Part shown: positions 34,032 to 43,708 of the stretch, piece after piece
Position numbering within the stretch: position 1 is the first letter of the stretch
Layout of the letters: each line of letters opens with the position of its first letter
Source of the DNA: Bradyrhizobium sp. NAS80.1
GTDB lineage: Bacteria; Pseudomonadota; Alphaproteobacteria; Rhizobiales; Xanthobacteraceae
DNA length: 50,808 nt
Reading direction: 5' to 3'
Assembly: GCF_001908205.1 (NCBI RefSeq)
Contig: NZ_LGHL01000058.1
Coordinates: 1-50,808 of the forward strand
Notes under the pieces: model-generated
Told to the model about the DNA's origin: nothing
Database searches by the model: none
What the model saw: only the letters and a program-made list of their open reading frames with translations
Position numbers and translations under genes: made by a program

Positions 34032-37000
34032 TCATCCGGTGCCGCCGGCCGATCGGATTTGCGTACGCGACACGGTGTTCAGCCGGTCCAAGAGCAGTTT
34101 GGCATCCTTCAAGTCAGGCGTGTCGAAACCCTCGACGAACCAGAGGTAAATCGGCTCCAGAAGGGAAATGGCTTCACTATATCTGCCGTCGTCATGCCAA
34201 TGCCTCGCAAGGCTGGTGGCGGCGCGCAGTTCCCACCAACGGGCCTGCTGCCGCCGCGCAATCGTCAATGCCCGCTGCAGTTCGGCTTCCGCATCGCGCT
34301 TCTCGCCCAAACTCAAGCGAATCTCTCCTCGCAAACGATACAGTTCTGCTTCGAAAAACCGTTCGCTTGTTGCTTCGGTCTGTTGAACGGCTTCGTCCAA
34401 CAAGGCGAGGCCAACTTCAGGCTGACCAAGGCTCGCATGGGCAGAAGCGATATGGCACAAATAAAGAGTGCGCCGGTTCCATTCAGAGTTCGAATCGGCC
34501 GCCGCCAAAGCACTTCGCATGAGCTCGATGCCAAGTTGGAGATCACCAGCCTGGGCTAACAGGGACCCTCGAAAGAAACGTGCTCTTCGAACGAGAGCAG
34601 CGAATTCGTTGTCGACGCCGAGGGTTATCGCTTCATCAGCGTGGGCCAAGGCCCGCTGCGGATCGCCGCCGATCGTGCCGAGGACAGCCATGTTAGTGAA
34701 GGACAAGGCGGTCGTGAAAGTGCGTCCTATCGCTCGGGCACGCTTCTCGGCTTGTTCCGCAGCGGCGGCGGACTGCTCTGGACAGCCAAGCAGCAACAGC
34801 ACTGATGCGAGCATCGACAGGGTATTGACCTGATCGTCGACACCGAAGCGACGATACGTCGCGACCGTATCTGGATTGGTCGCGCACAGTGTGAGCGTTC
34901 GCTCCAGATGAACGCGTGCATCGACGAGCGCGCCCATGTAATGCAAGGTCTGGCCCATGAACCGGTTTGCCAGCGCCGACACCCCAGGATGATCATGCTT
35001 TGAAGCCAAGGCTAGGCATTGCTGGGCAACCTCCAGCGCCGCGGTATGTTCCGCTCGCATGCTGTGAGCCAGGTAGGTGCCCCAGAGGATCGTCATCTGT
35101 TCTTTCAACGTGCCAGTGTCGCCGAGCAGCTCGCGAGCCCGTGAGAAAACCCTGGACGTTTCGTGCGCGGCATCGCCCTCGGTTGCCGCCACTGCCGGTC
35201 CAAGGGCAAGGTAAAAATCCAGTTCTTTGCGAACGCGTTCGGGCGATTGTGCCGATTGCCGAGTCAGCTCTATTCCTCGTCTGAGATGCTTGACGGCTTC
35301 ACCGTTCGCCGAGCGGCTCAACGCACGATTACCAGCCTTGAGCCAGTAGTTGGTGGCGAGGTCAATGAAGCCGGCTTCAGTGAAATGGTACGCCAGGATT
35401 TCCGGCTCGTTCATCACGACATCCGAAAACTTTTCCTCGAGTGTGCGCGCAATTTGACCATGCAGTTGCTGCCGCCGTCTCTTGAGCAAACTCTCATACG
35501 CCGCATCGCGTACCAATGCGTGCTTGAAGCTGTAGACGGCCTCCGGCGGCTCGCCGTGGCGGTACACCAGTTCCGCCTGCTCCAGCTCGGTGAGTGCATG
35601 CTTCAACACGGTCTCGTCGCGTGGGATCACCGCACGGATCAACGAATATGAAAACTCGCGCCCGATGGTGGCACCAACTTGGGCGATCTGCTTCACCGAA
35701 TGCAGGCGGTCGAGCCGCGCCATCAAGGAATCCTGAAGGGTTTCCGGGATCGCCAGAGGCGGAAGCGGCGTATCGAGTCGATAGCCGTCGGGGAGCTCAA
35801 CCAGGATGTCCGCTTCGAGAACAGCCTTGGTGAGTTCCTCGACGAACAGCGGATTTCCATCGGTCTTTGCTACGATCTGTGTCAGCACTTCGGTGGGGAG
35901 CGCGCGGCCGTTGGCCACCTGTGTAACTATACGTTCGACGTTCTCACGGTTGAGCCGATCGAGCACCAAGGTACCGACATTGGCGAGACCAGCCCAAGGT
36001 GGCTCAAACTCGGATCGGGAGGTGACCAGTGCAAGGATCGGCAATTGGCGTGCTCGCTCGACGATGAGATCGAGCAGCTCCAGTGAGGTATCGTCGGCCC
36101 ATTGCGCGTCTTCGATCAGCAACAGGACGGGTTGCCGGCGCGCATGAAATTCGAACTGATCGAGCAGCGCTGCGAGCGTCCGGCGGCGCTGTTGCGCGGG
36201 GCTGAACATCAGTTGGGGATATCGGTCGCCGAAGGGGATTGACAGCAATGCGGCAAAAAGCGGAGCCACAGCCTGAACCTGCGTTGTGCCTGAGGCGAGT
36301 AGGGCTTCCAGCTTGTCGAGGCGTACCCCGGGCGCATCCTCTGCTTTAAACTCCGCCGCTCGTTCCAACTGGTCAATGACTGGACGAAGCGCGCTATTGG
36401 CATGGTAGGGTGAGCACTGGTAACGAAAGCGCGTGTGCGTCTGCCGGGCGAGACGATCGGCGAGAGCTGCTGCAAGACGGGACTTGCCGATTCCAGGTTC
36501 GCCTGAGATCAAAATGATTTGCCCTTCGCCCTTCCAGGCCAGGCGTTGGCGTTCCAGCAGGAAAGCCATCTCGGCCTCGCGACCGATGAGATCGGACAGG
36601 CTGGTCGGACGGACCGCCTCGAAGCGGCTATCGGGAGCCGACGGGCCCTCGACCGCCCATGCCCTGACAGGTTCGCCAATACCCTTAAGCTCGTGCTGGC
36701 CAAGGTCGCGCAGACAGAAAAGGTCGCCCAGCAGCCGGCGCGTGGACTCCGCGACGACGACGGTATTCGGTTCGACTAACGTTTGCAGGCGAGCCGCAAG
36801 GTTCGGCGCGTCGCCGACCACAGCGTGCTCCCGCAGCTTGCCTTCGCCACCAACGTCGCCCACCACGACCAGGCCGGTAGCGATGCCAATGCGCACCGAG
36901 AGAGGTTCTCGAGCGCGCGTTTCGAGCCGCGCAACAGCGGCAATGATATCGAGCCCTGCTCGAACGGTTCGCTCGGCGTCGTCCTCGTGCGCGCGGGGAT

Positions 37001-37406
37001 AGCCAAAATAGGCCAATATCCCGTCTCCGCGGAAATCAGCAATAAAACCGTCATAGGATAGCGTGATACGGGCACAGGCGGCATGATAGGCGTCGATCAC
37101 GGCGCTCATGTCCTCTGGATCAAGTCGGGCCGTCAGGGCTGTCGAGCCGACCAGATCGCAGATCAGCATCGTGAGATGACGGCGTTCGGCATCGTGTCGG
37201 CGCGCCCGCTCGGCGACCAATTCGGCCCGATTGATTTCGGCGATCACGCGCAGCATTTTACGGCGATGGCCGAGCAGGACCCCGAGCCTGTCGAGGTCGT
37301 CGTCCGTCAGTTCGGGAAGGACGCTAACATCGATCCCATTCTCGGCAAAACGCTGCGCGTATTGCCCAAGCCCAAGTTCGTCGAGCCAGTCCGCAATCTG
37401 CTGCAT
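34032..37406 (-). CDS. SAM domain - class III adenylate cyclase - AAA ATPase - TPR protein
   Basis: This is a 1124-aa multidomain signalling protein. Residues 1-60 form a SAM domain (IADWLDELGLGQYAQRF). A class III nucleotide cyclase follows with both metal aspartates, Asp84 in LICDLVGSTA and Asp128 in FRGDGILAYFG, and the substrate region HAVVGDAPNLAARLQ. An AAA/NACHT-like ATPase has Walker A GEPGIGKS at about 302-309 and Walker B VLLLIEDAQWADD. The C-terminal half is alpha-solenoid, TPR-like (for example ALEVAQQCLALASK, IELMRSALAAADS). The SAM-cyclase-ATPase-TPR layout is widespread in Bradyrhizobium and Mesorhizobium. It probably makes cAMP under control of the sensor domains. The input signal is unknown. 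Confidence 0.88.
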   Translation of the reverse strand: MQQIADWLDELGLGQYAQRFAENGIDVSVLPELTDDDLDRLGVLLGHRRKMLRVIAEINRAELVAERARRHDAERRHLTMLICDLVGSTALTARLDPEDMSAVIDAYHAACARITLSYDGFIADFRGDGILAYFGYPRAHEDDAERTVRAGLDIIAAVARLETRAREPLSVRIGIATGLVVVGDVGGEGKLREHAVVGDAPNLAARLQTLVEPNTVVVAESTRRLLGDLFCLRDLGQHELKGIGEPVRAWAVEGPSAPDSRFEAVRPTSLSDLIGREAEMAFLLERQRLAWKGEGQIILISGEPGIGKSRLAAALADRLARQTHTRFRYQCSPYHANSALRPVIDQLERAAEFKAEDAPGVRLDKLEALLASGTTQVQAVAPLFAALLSIPFGDRYPQLMFSPAQQRRRTLAALLDQFEFHARRQPVLLLIEDAQWADDTSLELLDLIVERARQLPILALVTSRSEFEPPWAGLANVGTLVLDRLNRENVERIVTQVANGRALPTEVLTQIVAKTDGNPLFVEELTKAVLEADILVELPDGYRLDTPLPPLAIPETLQDSLMARLDRLHSVKQIAQVGATIGREFSYSLIRAVIPRDETVLKHALTELEQAELVYRHGEPPEAVYSFKHALVRDAAYESLLKRRRQQLHGQIARTLEEKFSDVVMNEPEILAYHFTEAGFIDLATNYWLKAGNRALSRSANGEAVKHLRRGIELTRQSAQSPERVRKELDFYLALGPAVAATEGDAAHETSRVFSRARELLGDTGTLKEQMTILWGTYLAHSMRAEHTAALEVAQQCLALASKHDHPGVSALANRFMGQTLHYMGALVDARVHLERTLTLCATNPDTVATYRRFGVDDQVNTLSMLASVLLLLGCPEQSAAAAEQAEKRARAIGRTFTTALSFTNMAVLGTIGGDPQRALAHADEAITLGVDNEFAALVRRARFFRGSLLAQAGDLQLGIELMRSALAAADSNSEWNRRTLYLCHIASAHASLGQPEVGLALLDEAVQQTEATSERFFEAELYRLRGEIRLSLGEKRDAEAELQRALTIARRQQARWWELRAATSLARHWHDDGRYSEAISLLEPIYLWFVEGFDTPDLKDAKLLLDRLNTVSRTQIRSAGGTG

Positions 37407-37683
37407 TGGCTCTGCCCACGAGCGTCTCCGCTATGTTTGTGGTTTTGGCTGGCGAAATGGTTCAAGTCATCGGCTGCAGTCGCCGAGGTCGCGATGCTAG
37501 CTTGCATGGTCGGCGGTAAGCGGGTGCACGAGCATGACCGGGTCGCCATTCTCCTGGACATAGTCAAAATGCGATATGCCCGCGCTGAGCTCAACTTCCG
37601 CTATGACCTCACACACGGACCTCGCCCGATCTGACGAAAACTGCGGTAGATTTCGTCCCGCTGCGGCCGGAAAGGAGGCTCTC

Positions 37684-37812
37684 GTGCCCGGTCCGCCGCC
37701 TGAACACCCACATCTCCGCCTGCTCAAGGGCAATCCCGGCAAACGCCGCGTCCGCGTGCCGCCCGAGCCAGCGCGTGCCGAGGAATGCCCTTCGGCGCCG
37801 CGCCATCTGATG
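37684..37812 (+). pseudogene. phage terminase small subunit (P27 family) N-terminal remnant
   Basis: A GTG with AAAGGAGG at 37671-37678 starts PGPPPEHPHLRLLKGNPGKR, the well-known opening of P27-family terminase small subunits. It continues through a Pro/Glu-rich linker to PSAPRHL, where such proteins normally enter their first helices. After that the frame continues to 38043 with unrelated sequence, so only about 43 residues of the phage gene remain. It is a scrap of a lost prophage or a decayed insertion. Confidence 0.6.
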
Positions 37813-38142
37813 TTCACTTGCCGTCACCGCGACGGTGCGGCAGGCTCAACGAGGGACGCCGCCGAAGGGTACGAAAATGGGCAGACCAGTAGCTGGCGCG
37901 CTCTACGCCGTGGTGATGGCAGCGTGATAGTCAGTGTAGATCTAGCGTTCTTCAGAAACCGCTTCTGGGAACGACTGATGGTGAATGTTGGCATTGTCTT
38001 GGTGTTCGCAGCATTCTACTTGAGATTCTTCAGGCGTTTATGACGACGCATCAGCTAGATTATTTCCGCTGAACACTTTCCCGGAAGGGGAGAAGGAAGA
38101 GGGCAGCGGTCGCGTTGAGTATACGGGCAAGGGGCACTTCAC

Positions 38143-39021
38143 ATGACTACTGGTAAGACCATCATCACCTGCGCGATCACGGGCAACCTGACAAAGCCCG
38201 AGCAGTCGCCTTACTTGCCGATCACGCCAGAGCAGATCGCGACATCCGCGCTGGAAGCGGCCGAGGCCGGCGCTGCCATCGCCCACATCCATGTGCGCGA
38301 CCCCGCGACCGGCCGGCCCTCGATGTCGATCGACCTCTACCGCGAGGTGGTGGAGAAGATCCGCGCCCGCAACAAGAGCCTCGTCATCAACCTCACGACC
38401 GGTCCCGGCGGGCGCTTCGTGCCCTCGGTCGAGGATCCCCGCGTTGCCGGTCCCGGAACCACGCTGATCCAGCCGGAAAAGCGCGTCGAGCATATCGAGT
38501 TGCTCAAGCCCGACATCTGCACGCTCGACCTCAACACCATGAATTCCGGCGGCGAGGTCGTGATCAACACGCCGCGCAACGTCCGCATCATGGCCGAGCG
38601 GATGAAGGCCGCCGGCGTGCTGCCCGAGATCGAGCTGTTTGATTCCGGCGACTGCCATCTCGCGCGCGACATGTTCGCCGACGGCACGCTGAAGGGGCCG
38701 GGCCTGTTCTCCCTCGTGCTCGGGGTGAAGTACGGCTTCTCCGCCACGCCGGAGACGATGTTCTATGCCCGCAGCCTGTTGCCATCAGGCGCGATCTGGT
38801 CCGGTTTCGGCATTGGACGCGCCGAATTCCCGATGGTGGCGCAGGCCTGGCTGCTCGGCGGCCACGTCCGCGTCGGCATGGAGGACAATCTCTATATGTC
38901 GAAGGGCGTGCTGGCGAAGACCAATGCCGAGCTGGTCGCCCATGCCGCAGGCATCCTCAGGAGCCTCGGCGCGACGGTCGCGACAGCAGAGGACGCGCGC
39001 GCCATGCTGGGGCTGGCGTAA
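38143..39021 (+). CDS. 3-keto-5-aminohexanoate cleavage enzyme family (BKACE)
   Basis: This is a 292-aa protein of the beta-keto acid cleavage enzyme family, which condenses a beta-keto acid with acetyl-CoA in a zinc-dependent TIM barrel. It opens KTIITCAITGNLTKPEQSP and carries the AIAHIHVRDPATGRPS segment, whose His-x-His binds the metal. TLDLNTMNSGG and a late ELFDSGDCHLARDM region follow. Family members act on various substrates (3-keto-5-aminohexanoate, carnitine-derived dehydrocarnitine, others), so the substrate is open. An AraC-type regulator gene lies convergently, 5 bases away, and may control it. Confidence 0.88.
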   Translation: MTTGKTIITCAITGNLTKPEQSPYLPITPEQIATSALEAAEAGAAIAHIHVRDPATGRPSMSIDLYREVVEKIRARNKSLVINLTTGPGGRFVPSVEDPRVAGPGTTLIQPEKRVEHIELLKPDICTLDLNTMNSGGEVVINTPRNVRIMAERMKAAGVLPEIELFDSGDCHLARDMFADGTLKGPGLFSLVLGVKYGFSATPETMFYARSLLPSGAIWSGFGIGRAEFPMVAQAWLLGGHVRVGMEDNLYMSKGVLAKTNAELVAHAAGILRSLGATVATAEDARAMLGLA

Positions 39022-39026
39022 GGCTG

Positions 39027-40022
39027 CTACTCGCGCTGCTCGCGCCACACGCATTTCGCCGCCTCGCGAAAATCGGAAGGGCGGCTGCCGAAATGGCGGC
39101 GGAAGGCGCGGTTGAAGTATGAGACGTCGCCAAAGCCGCTCTCATGGGCGATCTGCGCGATGTTGAGATGGCCAAAACTTTGGTCGACCAGCATGCGGTG
39201 GGCCTTTGCCAGCCGCTCGGCGAGCACGAAGGCCGAGAACGACGAGCCGTCCTGCTCGAACAATTTGCGCACGTAGCGCGGCGAGATGCCGTGGCGGATC
39301 GCGATGGCTTCCGTCGAAAGCCCGCTGTCGCCGAGCGCCTTCAGGATGTCCGACTTGATCGCGGTCAGCCGTGCGGCGGTGCCGCCGCGCGAGCGTGCGA
39401 ACTCCGCATGGTCGCCATGGGCGCCGAGCGCGAGCGCGGCGAGGTCGAGCGTGTGCTCGGATACGCTGCGCGCGATCGCCGGATCGGTCGCCGAGCCGTC
39501 GGCGGCGACGATGTCGACGTAGCGGGTCAGAAGGCGCAGCGCGGCGTTGGAGCTCGGAATCGGCCGGCCGAACGCCTGTGTATAGTGCGGAGCACGGCGC
39601 GCGATCGTCGGCAGAGGCAACAGCAAGGTGACGAAGCTGCCTTCCGTCAGCATGGTGCTGGTCGAGGGATCGAGCGGGGCGATCACGCTGGCGCTGCCGA
39701 CGCCGGAGATCAGCTCCCTGCCGAACTGGGTGGCGCTGGCACGGCCTGAGCGCAGCACGCTCACGACGATGAGATCCTTGGCTCTCGTCGCGAGCTCCCT
39801 GGAGGCGCGGTAATGCGCCGGCGAGCGCGAGCCGGAGGCGATGCTGACGCCGTAGAGCTGGCTGAAGGTCACGTCCGCGTGGAACGGGGTGTCTCCGATC
39901 GGCTCGATATCGACGGTGGCGATGCCGCGCCCATAGACTTCGCGCCACATCTGAAGCCGCCTTGCTTCCGGAAAAGCGTCAGTAGAGATTCGTGCGCGCC
40001 GAAGCGATCCCGTGTTCTGCAT
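39027..40022 (-). CDS. AraC family transcriptional regulator
   Basis: This is a 331-aa regulator starting MQNTGSLRRARISTDAFPEA at the ATG at 40022; the open frame runs 45 codons further up without coding character. The N-terminal ~200 residues resemble the AraC-binding-like domain of the group with FSQLYGVSIASG and LRSGRASATQFGR. The C-terminal double HTH includes LSTEAIAIRHGISPRYVRKL and LNIAQIAHESGFGDVSYFNR, followed by FRRHFGSRPSDFRE. It is convergent with the BKACE gene and divergent from the autotransporter; either could be a target. Confidence 0.87.
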   Translation of the reverse strand: MQNTGSLRRARISTDAFPEARRLQMWREVYGRGIATVDIEPIGDTPFHADVTFSQLYGVSIASGSRSPAHYRASRELATRAKDLIVVSVLRSGRASATQFGRELISGVGSASVIAPLDPSTSTMLTEGSFVTLLLPLPTIARRAPHYTQAFGRPIPSSNAALRLLTRYVDIVAADGSATDPAIARSVSEHTLDLAALALGAHGDHAEFARSRGGTAARLTAIKSDILKALGDSGLSTEAIAIRHGISPRYVRKLFEQDGSSFSAFVLAERLAKAHRMLVDQSFGHLNIAQIAHESGFGDVSYFNRAFRRHFGSRPSDFREAAKCVWREQRE

Positions 40023-40281
40023 TGGCCCCCGCCAGAAAACATCGCGTCGAGCCCTTGGACGCGCCGTCGCGTCTTTGCGTTCGAAGCCGTTCCGTCTAGG
40101 ACGATATTTTCCGCGAGATGGTGGCGCGAAGGCCACAGGTATTTGAAGAAAACTCACAGCTGTGCCGCATGAGCTGATGCGGTGCCGCCGAGGCCAAGAC
40201 AGTCAGAACCTCCCCGGGTCAAGTGGGCCGCGCGGCTGCTTCGGCTGCAAGACTTTGAGCTGCAAGACTCGGGAATGACTG

Positions 40282-42804
40282 ATGAAAACGACGATCGGCC
40301 GGACGCGCCATGGGCTGCGGCCACAGGCGACATTTGACGCGCGGCAGTCCTTGAGCCGATCTTGGGCAGGGCTGACGATCGCTGCGTCCCTGTCGGTGGT
40401 CGCCTTCGCCAGCCTGGCGCCGGCGCCGGCCATGGCCGCCTGCTTGCAGGCAGGCAATGTCGTCACCTGTAGCGGGGCGAGCGGCACCGGCTTCGGCACT
40501 GGCGTCGAGACCAACCTGGCCGTGACCGTTCAGTCCGGCGCCTCGATCACGGTCCCCTCGAACGTCAACGCGATCAATCTCGGCAGCGGCAACACCGCGA
40601 CCAACAACGGTGCGATTTCGGTCGGCGACAACGCGTTCGGCATGGCGGGGACCGACAACAACGTCTTCACCAATACCGGCACGATCGCGATCGGCTCCAA
40701 TGCCGCCGGTATGTTCATGCAAGGCAGCAACAGCACGGTGTCGAACACGGGTTCGATCAGCGGCGCGACGAACACGGGCGTCGGTATCGACGTTCTCGGC
40801 GCCGGCAACGTGGTGACCAACTCCGGCTCGATCACCATGACCGGCACTGGCTCGACCGGCATCGCCGGCAACGGCATCGGCAACACCATCCAGAACTCCG
40901 GGACGATCACGGTGGGCAGCGCCACCGGCACCAATGGTCAGGCCGTCTTCCTGATGACCGGCAACTCGTTCGCCAATAGCGGAACCGTCACTGCCGTCGG
41001 CATCAATAGCGTCGGCCTCAGTGTGTGGGACACCGGCAATACCGTGACCAACAGCGGCACCATCATCGCGACCGGCATTAACGGCATCGCGGTCGGCCTC
41101 GCCGGCAGCGGCAATACGATCGTCAACAGCGGCCTCATAAAGGCCACCGCTAACGGCTCTTCCCTGTTCTCCTTCGGCACGACGGGCAACGTCATCACCA
41201 ACAACGGGACGCTCGACGGCGCCATGACCGTGATCGGCACCGGCAACAGCCTGACCAACAACGGGCTCATCATCATTACCGATCCGGCGACGCCGCTATT
41301 TCCGGCCAATATCGGTTTCGGCGGCACGTTCATCCAGAACGGGCAGGGCGTTCTCGCCCTCCGCGTCGACAGTGCCGGCAATCGGGACGGCCTCTACGCC
41401 GTGGATGCCGCCCAGCTTGGCGGCACCTTCCGTGCCGTGGTGCAGGCGGGCCTTTATCAGTCGACGACGACCTATACGAACGTGGTCCTGAGCGGAGGCG
41501 CGGTGACGGGGCAGTTCTCGAATGTCACCTCATCGTCCGCGTTCTTCACGGCAGCTGCGACCTACAACGCCAACTCCGTCGATGTGACCCTGGCGCGCCA
41601 GGGATTTGGTGCGGTTGCAGGGGAAACGGCCAACCAGCGCGCGGTCGGCAACGCACTCGAGGCCGGCTATTCGCCGGCGCTCACCGGCACGGCGGCAGCG
41701 TTCTATTCGCAGCTGCTGGCAGCCGGATCGGTGGGCGTGCTCGACAAGCTTTCGGGCGAGGGCACCAGCGGCACCCAGAACACCGCCTTTGCCGCTGCCG
41801 CCATGTTCGGCCAGACCATGGACGGTCAGATGAACGCCTGGCGCACCGGCAGCCGCGGCGGTGCGGCGGGATCGGGCGCGCTCGGCTATGCCGAGGCCCG
41901 GCCGGTGACCTCGGCGTTCAACGCCCTGAAGGCACCGCCGCTCGTGCAGCCGCAATGGCACGCCTGGGCCTCCGGTTTCGGCGCGGGGCAGTCGCTTACG
42001 GGCGATGCGGCGACCGGCAGTGCCGGTTTCAGCGACCGGATCGGCGGCGGCGCGGTCGGCGTCGATCGCCTCGTCAATCCTGACCTTCTGGTCGGCATCG
42101 CCGCCGGCGGCTCCAGCGCCACCTTCAATGTTGACGATCGCGCCACCTCGGGCCGGCTCGACGGCGCCCATGTCGGTGCCTATGCGATGCAGCGTCTTGG
42201 CGCGACCTACGTGTCCGCGCAGCTCGCCTACAGCCATTTCAACAATTCGACGACGCGCACCATTGCCGGCGTCGGCCCTGATGAGATCGCCAAGGGATCG
42301 TTCGGTAGCGACCAGTTCGGCGGACGGGTGGAGATCGGCCACACCTACGATTTCAACACAGTCGCGGTGACGCCGTTCGCCGCGATGCAGGCCGCAAGGC
42401 TATGGCAGGCGGGCTATACCGAGACCAGCGTCACCGGCGCAGGGCCCGGCGTGCTCGGCCTCAGCTATACCGCGCGCAACGTGTCGTCGCTGCCGCTGTT
42501 CCTCGGCAGCAAGTTCGATGCGCGCTACGACCTCGGAGGCGGCCTGATGTGGATGCCGTTCGCCAACGTCGCCTGGGTGCACGAGTTCTCGCCGACCCGC
42601 AGCGTCACCGCAGCGCTGATATCGTTGCCGGTTGCCGGCTTCAACGTCGAGGGCGCGCGTGCGGCAAGCGACGCGGGCCGCGTTGAGCTCGGCTCGCGCC
42701 TCGTGCTGAACGCCTGGTCGGAACTGTCCGCGCGCTTCACCGGTGAGTTCTCGAATGTGAGCCAGAGCTATGCCGGAACCGGATCGTTGCGGATAAGTTG
42801 GTGA
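40282..42804 (+). CDS. autotransporter outer-membrane beta-barrel protein
   Basis: This is an 840-aa type V secretion protein. A long N-terminal export signal of about 50 residues ends near APAMAA. The passenger (about 60-400) is a right-handed beta-helix built of short repeats with N-S-G-T-I and N-N-G type turns (VTNSGSITMTGTG, IQNSGTITVG). It contains no enzyme motif. The C-terminal ~280 residues (from about WHAWASGFGAGQSL) form the 12-strand autotransporter barrel and end in the expected aromatic residue, RISW. It is likely an adhesin-like surface protein. It begins 260 bases from the divergent AraC gene. Confidence 0.87.
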   Translation: MKTTIGRTRHGLRPQATFDARQSLSRSWAGLTIAASLSVVAFASLAPAPAMAACLQAGNVVTCSGASGTGFGTGVETNLAVTVQSGASITVPSNVNAINLGSGNTATNNGAISVGDNAFGMAGTDNNVFTNTGTIAIGSNAAGMFMQGSNSTVSNTGSISGATNTGVGIDVLGAGNVVTNSGSITMTGTGSTGIAGNGIGNTIQNSGTITVGSATGTNGQAVFLMTGNSFANSGTVTAVGINSVGLSVWDTGNTVTNSGTIIATGINGIAVGLAGSGNTIVNSGLIKATANGSSLFSFGTTGNVITNNGTLDGAMTVIGTGNSLTNNGLIIITDPATPLFPANIGFGGTFIQNGQGVLALRVDSAGNRDGLYAVDAAQLGGTFRAVVQAGLYQSTTTYTNVVLSGGAVTGQFSNVTSSSAFFTAAATYNANSVDVTLARQGFGAVAGETANQRAVGNALEAGYSPALTGTAAAFYSQLLAAGSVGVLDKLSGEGTSGTQNTAFAAAAMFGQTMDGQMNAWRTGSRGGAAGSGALGYAEARPVTSAFNALKAPPLVQPQWHAWASGFGAGQSLTGDAATGSAGFSDRIGGGAVGVDRLVNPDLLVGIAAGGSSATFNVDDRATSGRLDGAHVGAYAMQRLGATYVSAQLAYSHFNNSTTRTIAGVGPDEIAKGSFGSDQFGGRVEIGHTYDFNTVAVTPFAAMQAARLWQAGYTETSVTGAGPGVLGLSYTARNVSSLPLFLGSKFDARYDLGGGLMWMPFANVAWVHEFSPTRSVTAALISLPVAGFNVEGARAASDAGRVELGSRLVLNAWSELSARFTGEFSNVSQSYAGTGSLRISW

Positions 42805-42928
42805 CGTCAGCGTGACGCCCGCGCGGCTTTCCCGAGGCTTGCGCGGAATCCCGATCCGTACTCGCACAGGCTTCCGCTCCGCGCGCGACTCTGATTCCAT
42901 CCCTCCACTGGGTTTGGGAGGGAAGCGC

Positions 42929-43144
42929 ATGTCCTACACGATCGGGTTTCAGGCCAAGGACCAGAAGGCAATTCTGGCGACCGAGGCGGCAACGGCCAAT
43001 CAGGCTGTCGCCATCATTGCCGCGCTGCGGCAAAGCGCCGACGAAATAAAATTCATCCGCTCGCCGCAGGAAGGCGACATGGGCATCGAGATGCTGCTGC
43101 TGCTCGCCAAAGAAGAGGCCGAGGAGATGCCGCAGCGGGCTTAG
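42929..43144 (+). CDS. conserved small hypothetical protein (71 aa)
   Basis: ATG at 42929 is preceded by GGGAGGGA. The 71-aa product (SYTIGFQAKDQKAILATEAA and a C-terminal acidic helix, LLLLLAKEEAEEMP) looks like a compact alpha/beta protein with no membrane segment. No family name is known to me. It stands alone between the autotransporter and RidA genes; 20 bases of overlap-free spacing on the left argue for its own promoter. Confidence 0.6.
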   Translation: MSYTIGFQAKDQKAILATEAATANQAVAIIAALRQSADEIKFIRSPQEGDMGIEMLLLLAKEEAEEMPQRA

Positions 43145-43240
43145 CCCGCTGGCGCGCACACTTCGGTCAGAAGCGAAACATGCCGGCTGCAAGATGATGT
43201 AGCAAGGCGCCACTCTCGCTCGAACCGATGGTGGCCGCCC

Positions 43241-43633
43241 ATGAAACGCCAAGCGCTCCGCGTCGAACCGATCTCGACATTTCTCGATCGGTGGAAGGCG
43301 CCGGCCTCGCCAGTGACGCGCGCCGGCAACATGATTTTTGTGTCCGGCCTGCCGCCGTTCGACCCGGACACGGGCGAGATCGCGTCTGTGCCGATCGAGC
43401 GGCAGAGCGAGATCGTGATGGAGCAGATGGAGCTGTGCCTGGAGGCGGCGGGCGCGAGCCTCGACAACGTCATGAAGTGCAACGTCTACTGCACCTCCAC
43501 AAGACATTTCGCCGCGTTCAATGCGGTTTATGCGCGCTACTTCCCGCATGATCCGCCGGCGCGGATCTTCGTTTGCACGCCGGAATGGTTCGGCCCGTTC
43601 GACGTCGAGATCGACTGCATCGCGATGACGTGA
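43241..43633 (+). CDS. RidA family protein
   Basis: This is a 130-aa protein of the RidA/YjgF/UK114 family. The fold markers are NMIFVSGLPPFDPDTG and EQMELCLEAAGASLDNVMKCNVYCTS. The region PPARIFVC keeps the Arg that contacts the substrate carboxylate in active imine deaminases. The ending VEIDCIA is usual. Such trimers hydrolyse reactive enamines or imines formed by PLP enzymes, though some subfamilies lack this activity. It is monocistronic, convergent with a TetR gene across a hairpin. Confidence 0.85.
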   Translation: MKRQALRVEPISTFLDRWKAPASPVTRAGNMIFVSGLPPFDPDTGEIASVPIERQSEIVMEQMELCLEAAGASLDNVMKCNVYCTSTRHFAAFNAVYARYFPHDPPARIFVCTPEWFGPFDVEIDCIAMT

Positions 43634-43651
43634 GGGCTGTCAGTTACTTTA

Positions 43652-43676
43652 CCTCGCCCCGTAAGAACGGGCGAGG
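43652..43676. terminator. hairpin between convergent genes
   Basis: CCTCGCCC at 43652-43659 pairs with GGGCGAGG at 43669-43676 (9-nt loop). It lies between the RidA stop and the TetR stop. It resembles the short palindromes common in Bradyrhizobium intergenic DNA and may act as a two-way terminator. There is no long T tract. Confidence 0.5.
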
Positions 43677-43708
43677 GAGCGTAGCGTCGGCGTGGCGACG
43701 GACTTGCG

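Noticed and set aside
37813..38043. In-frame continuation of the terminase fragment, ending in a hydrophobic helix
   Set aside because: It is unrelated to terminases and there is no evidence that it is translated; treated as read-on into non-coding DNA.
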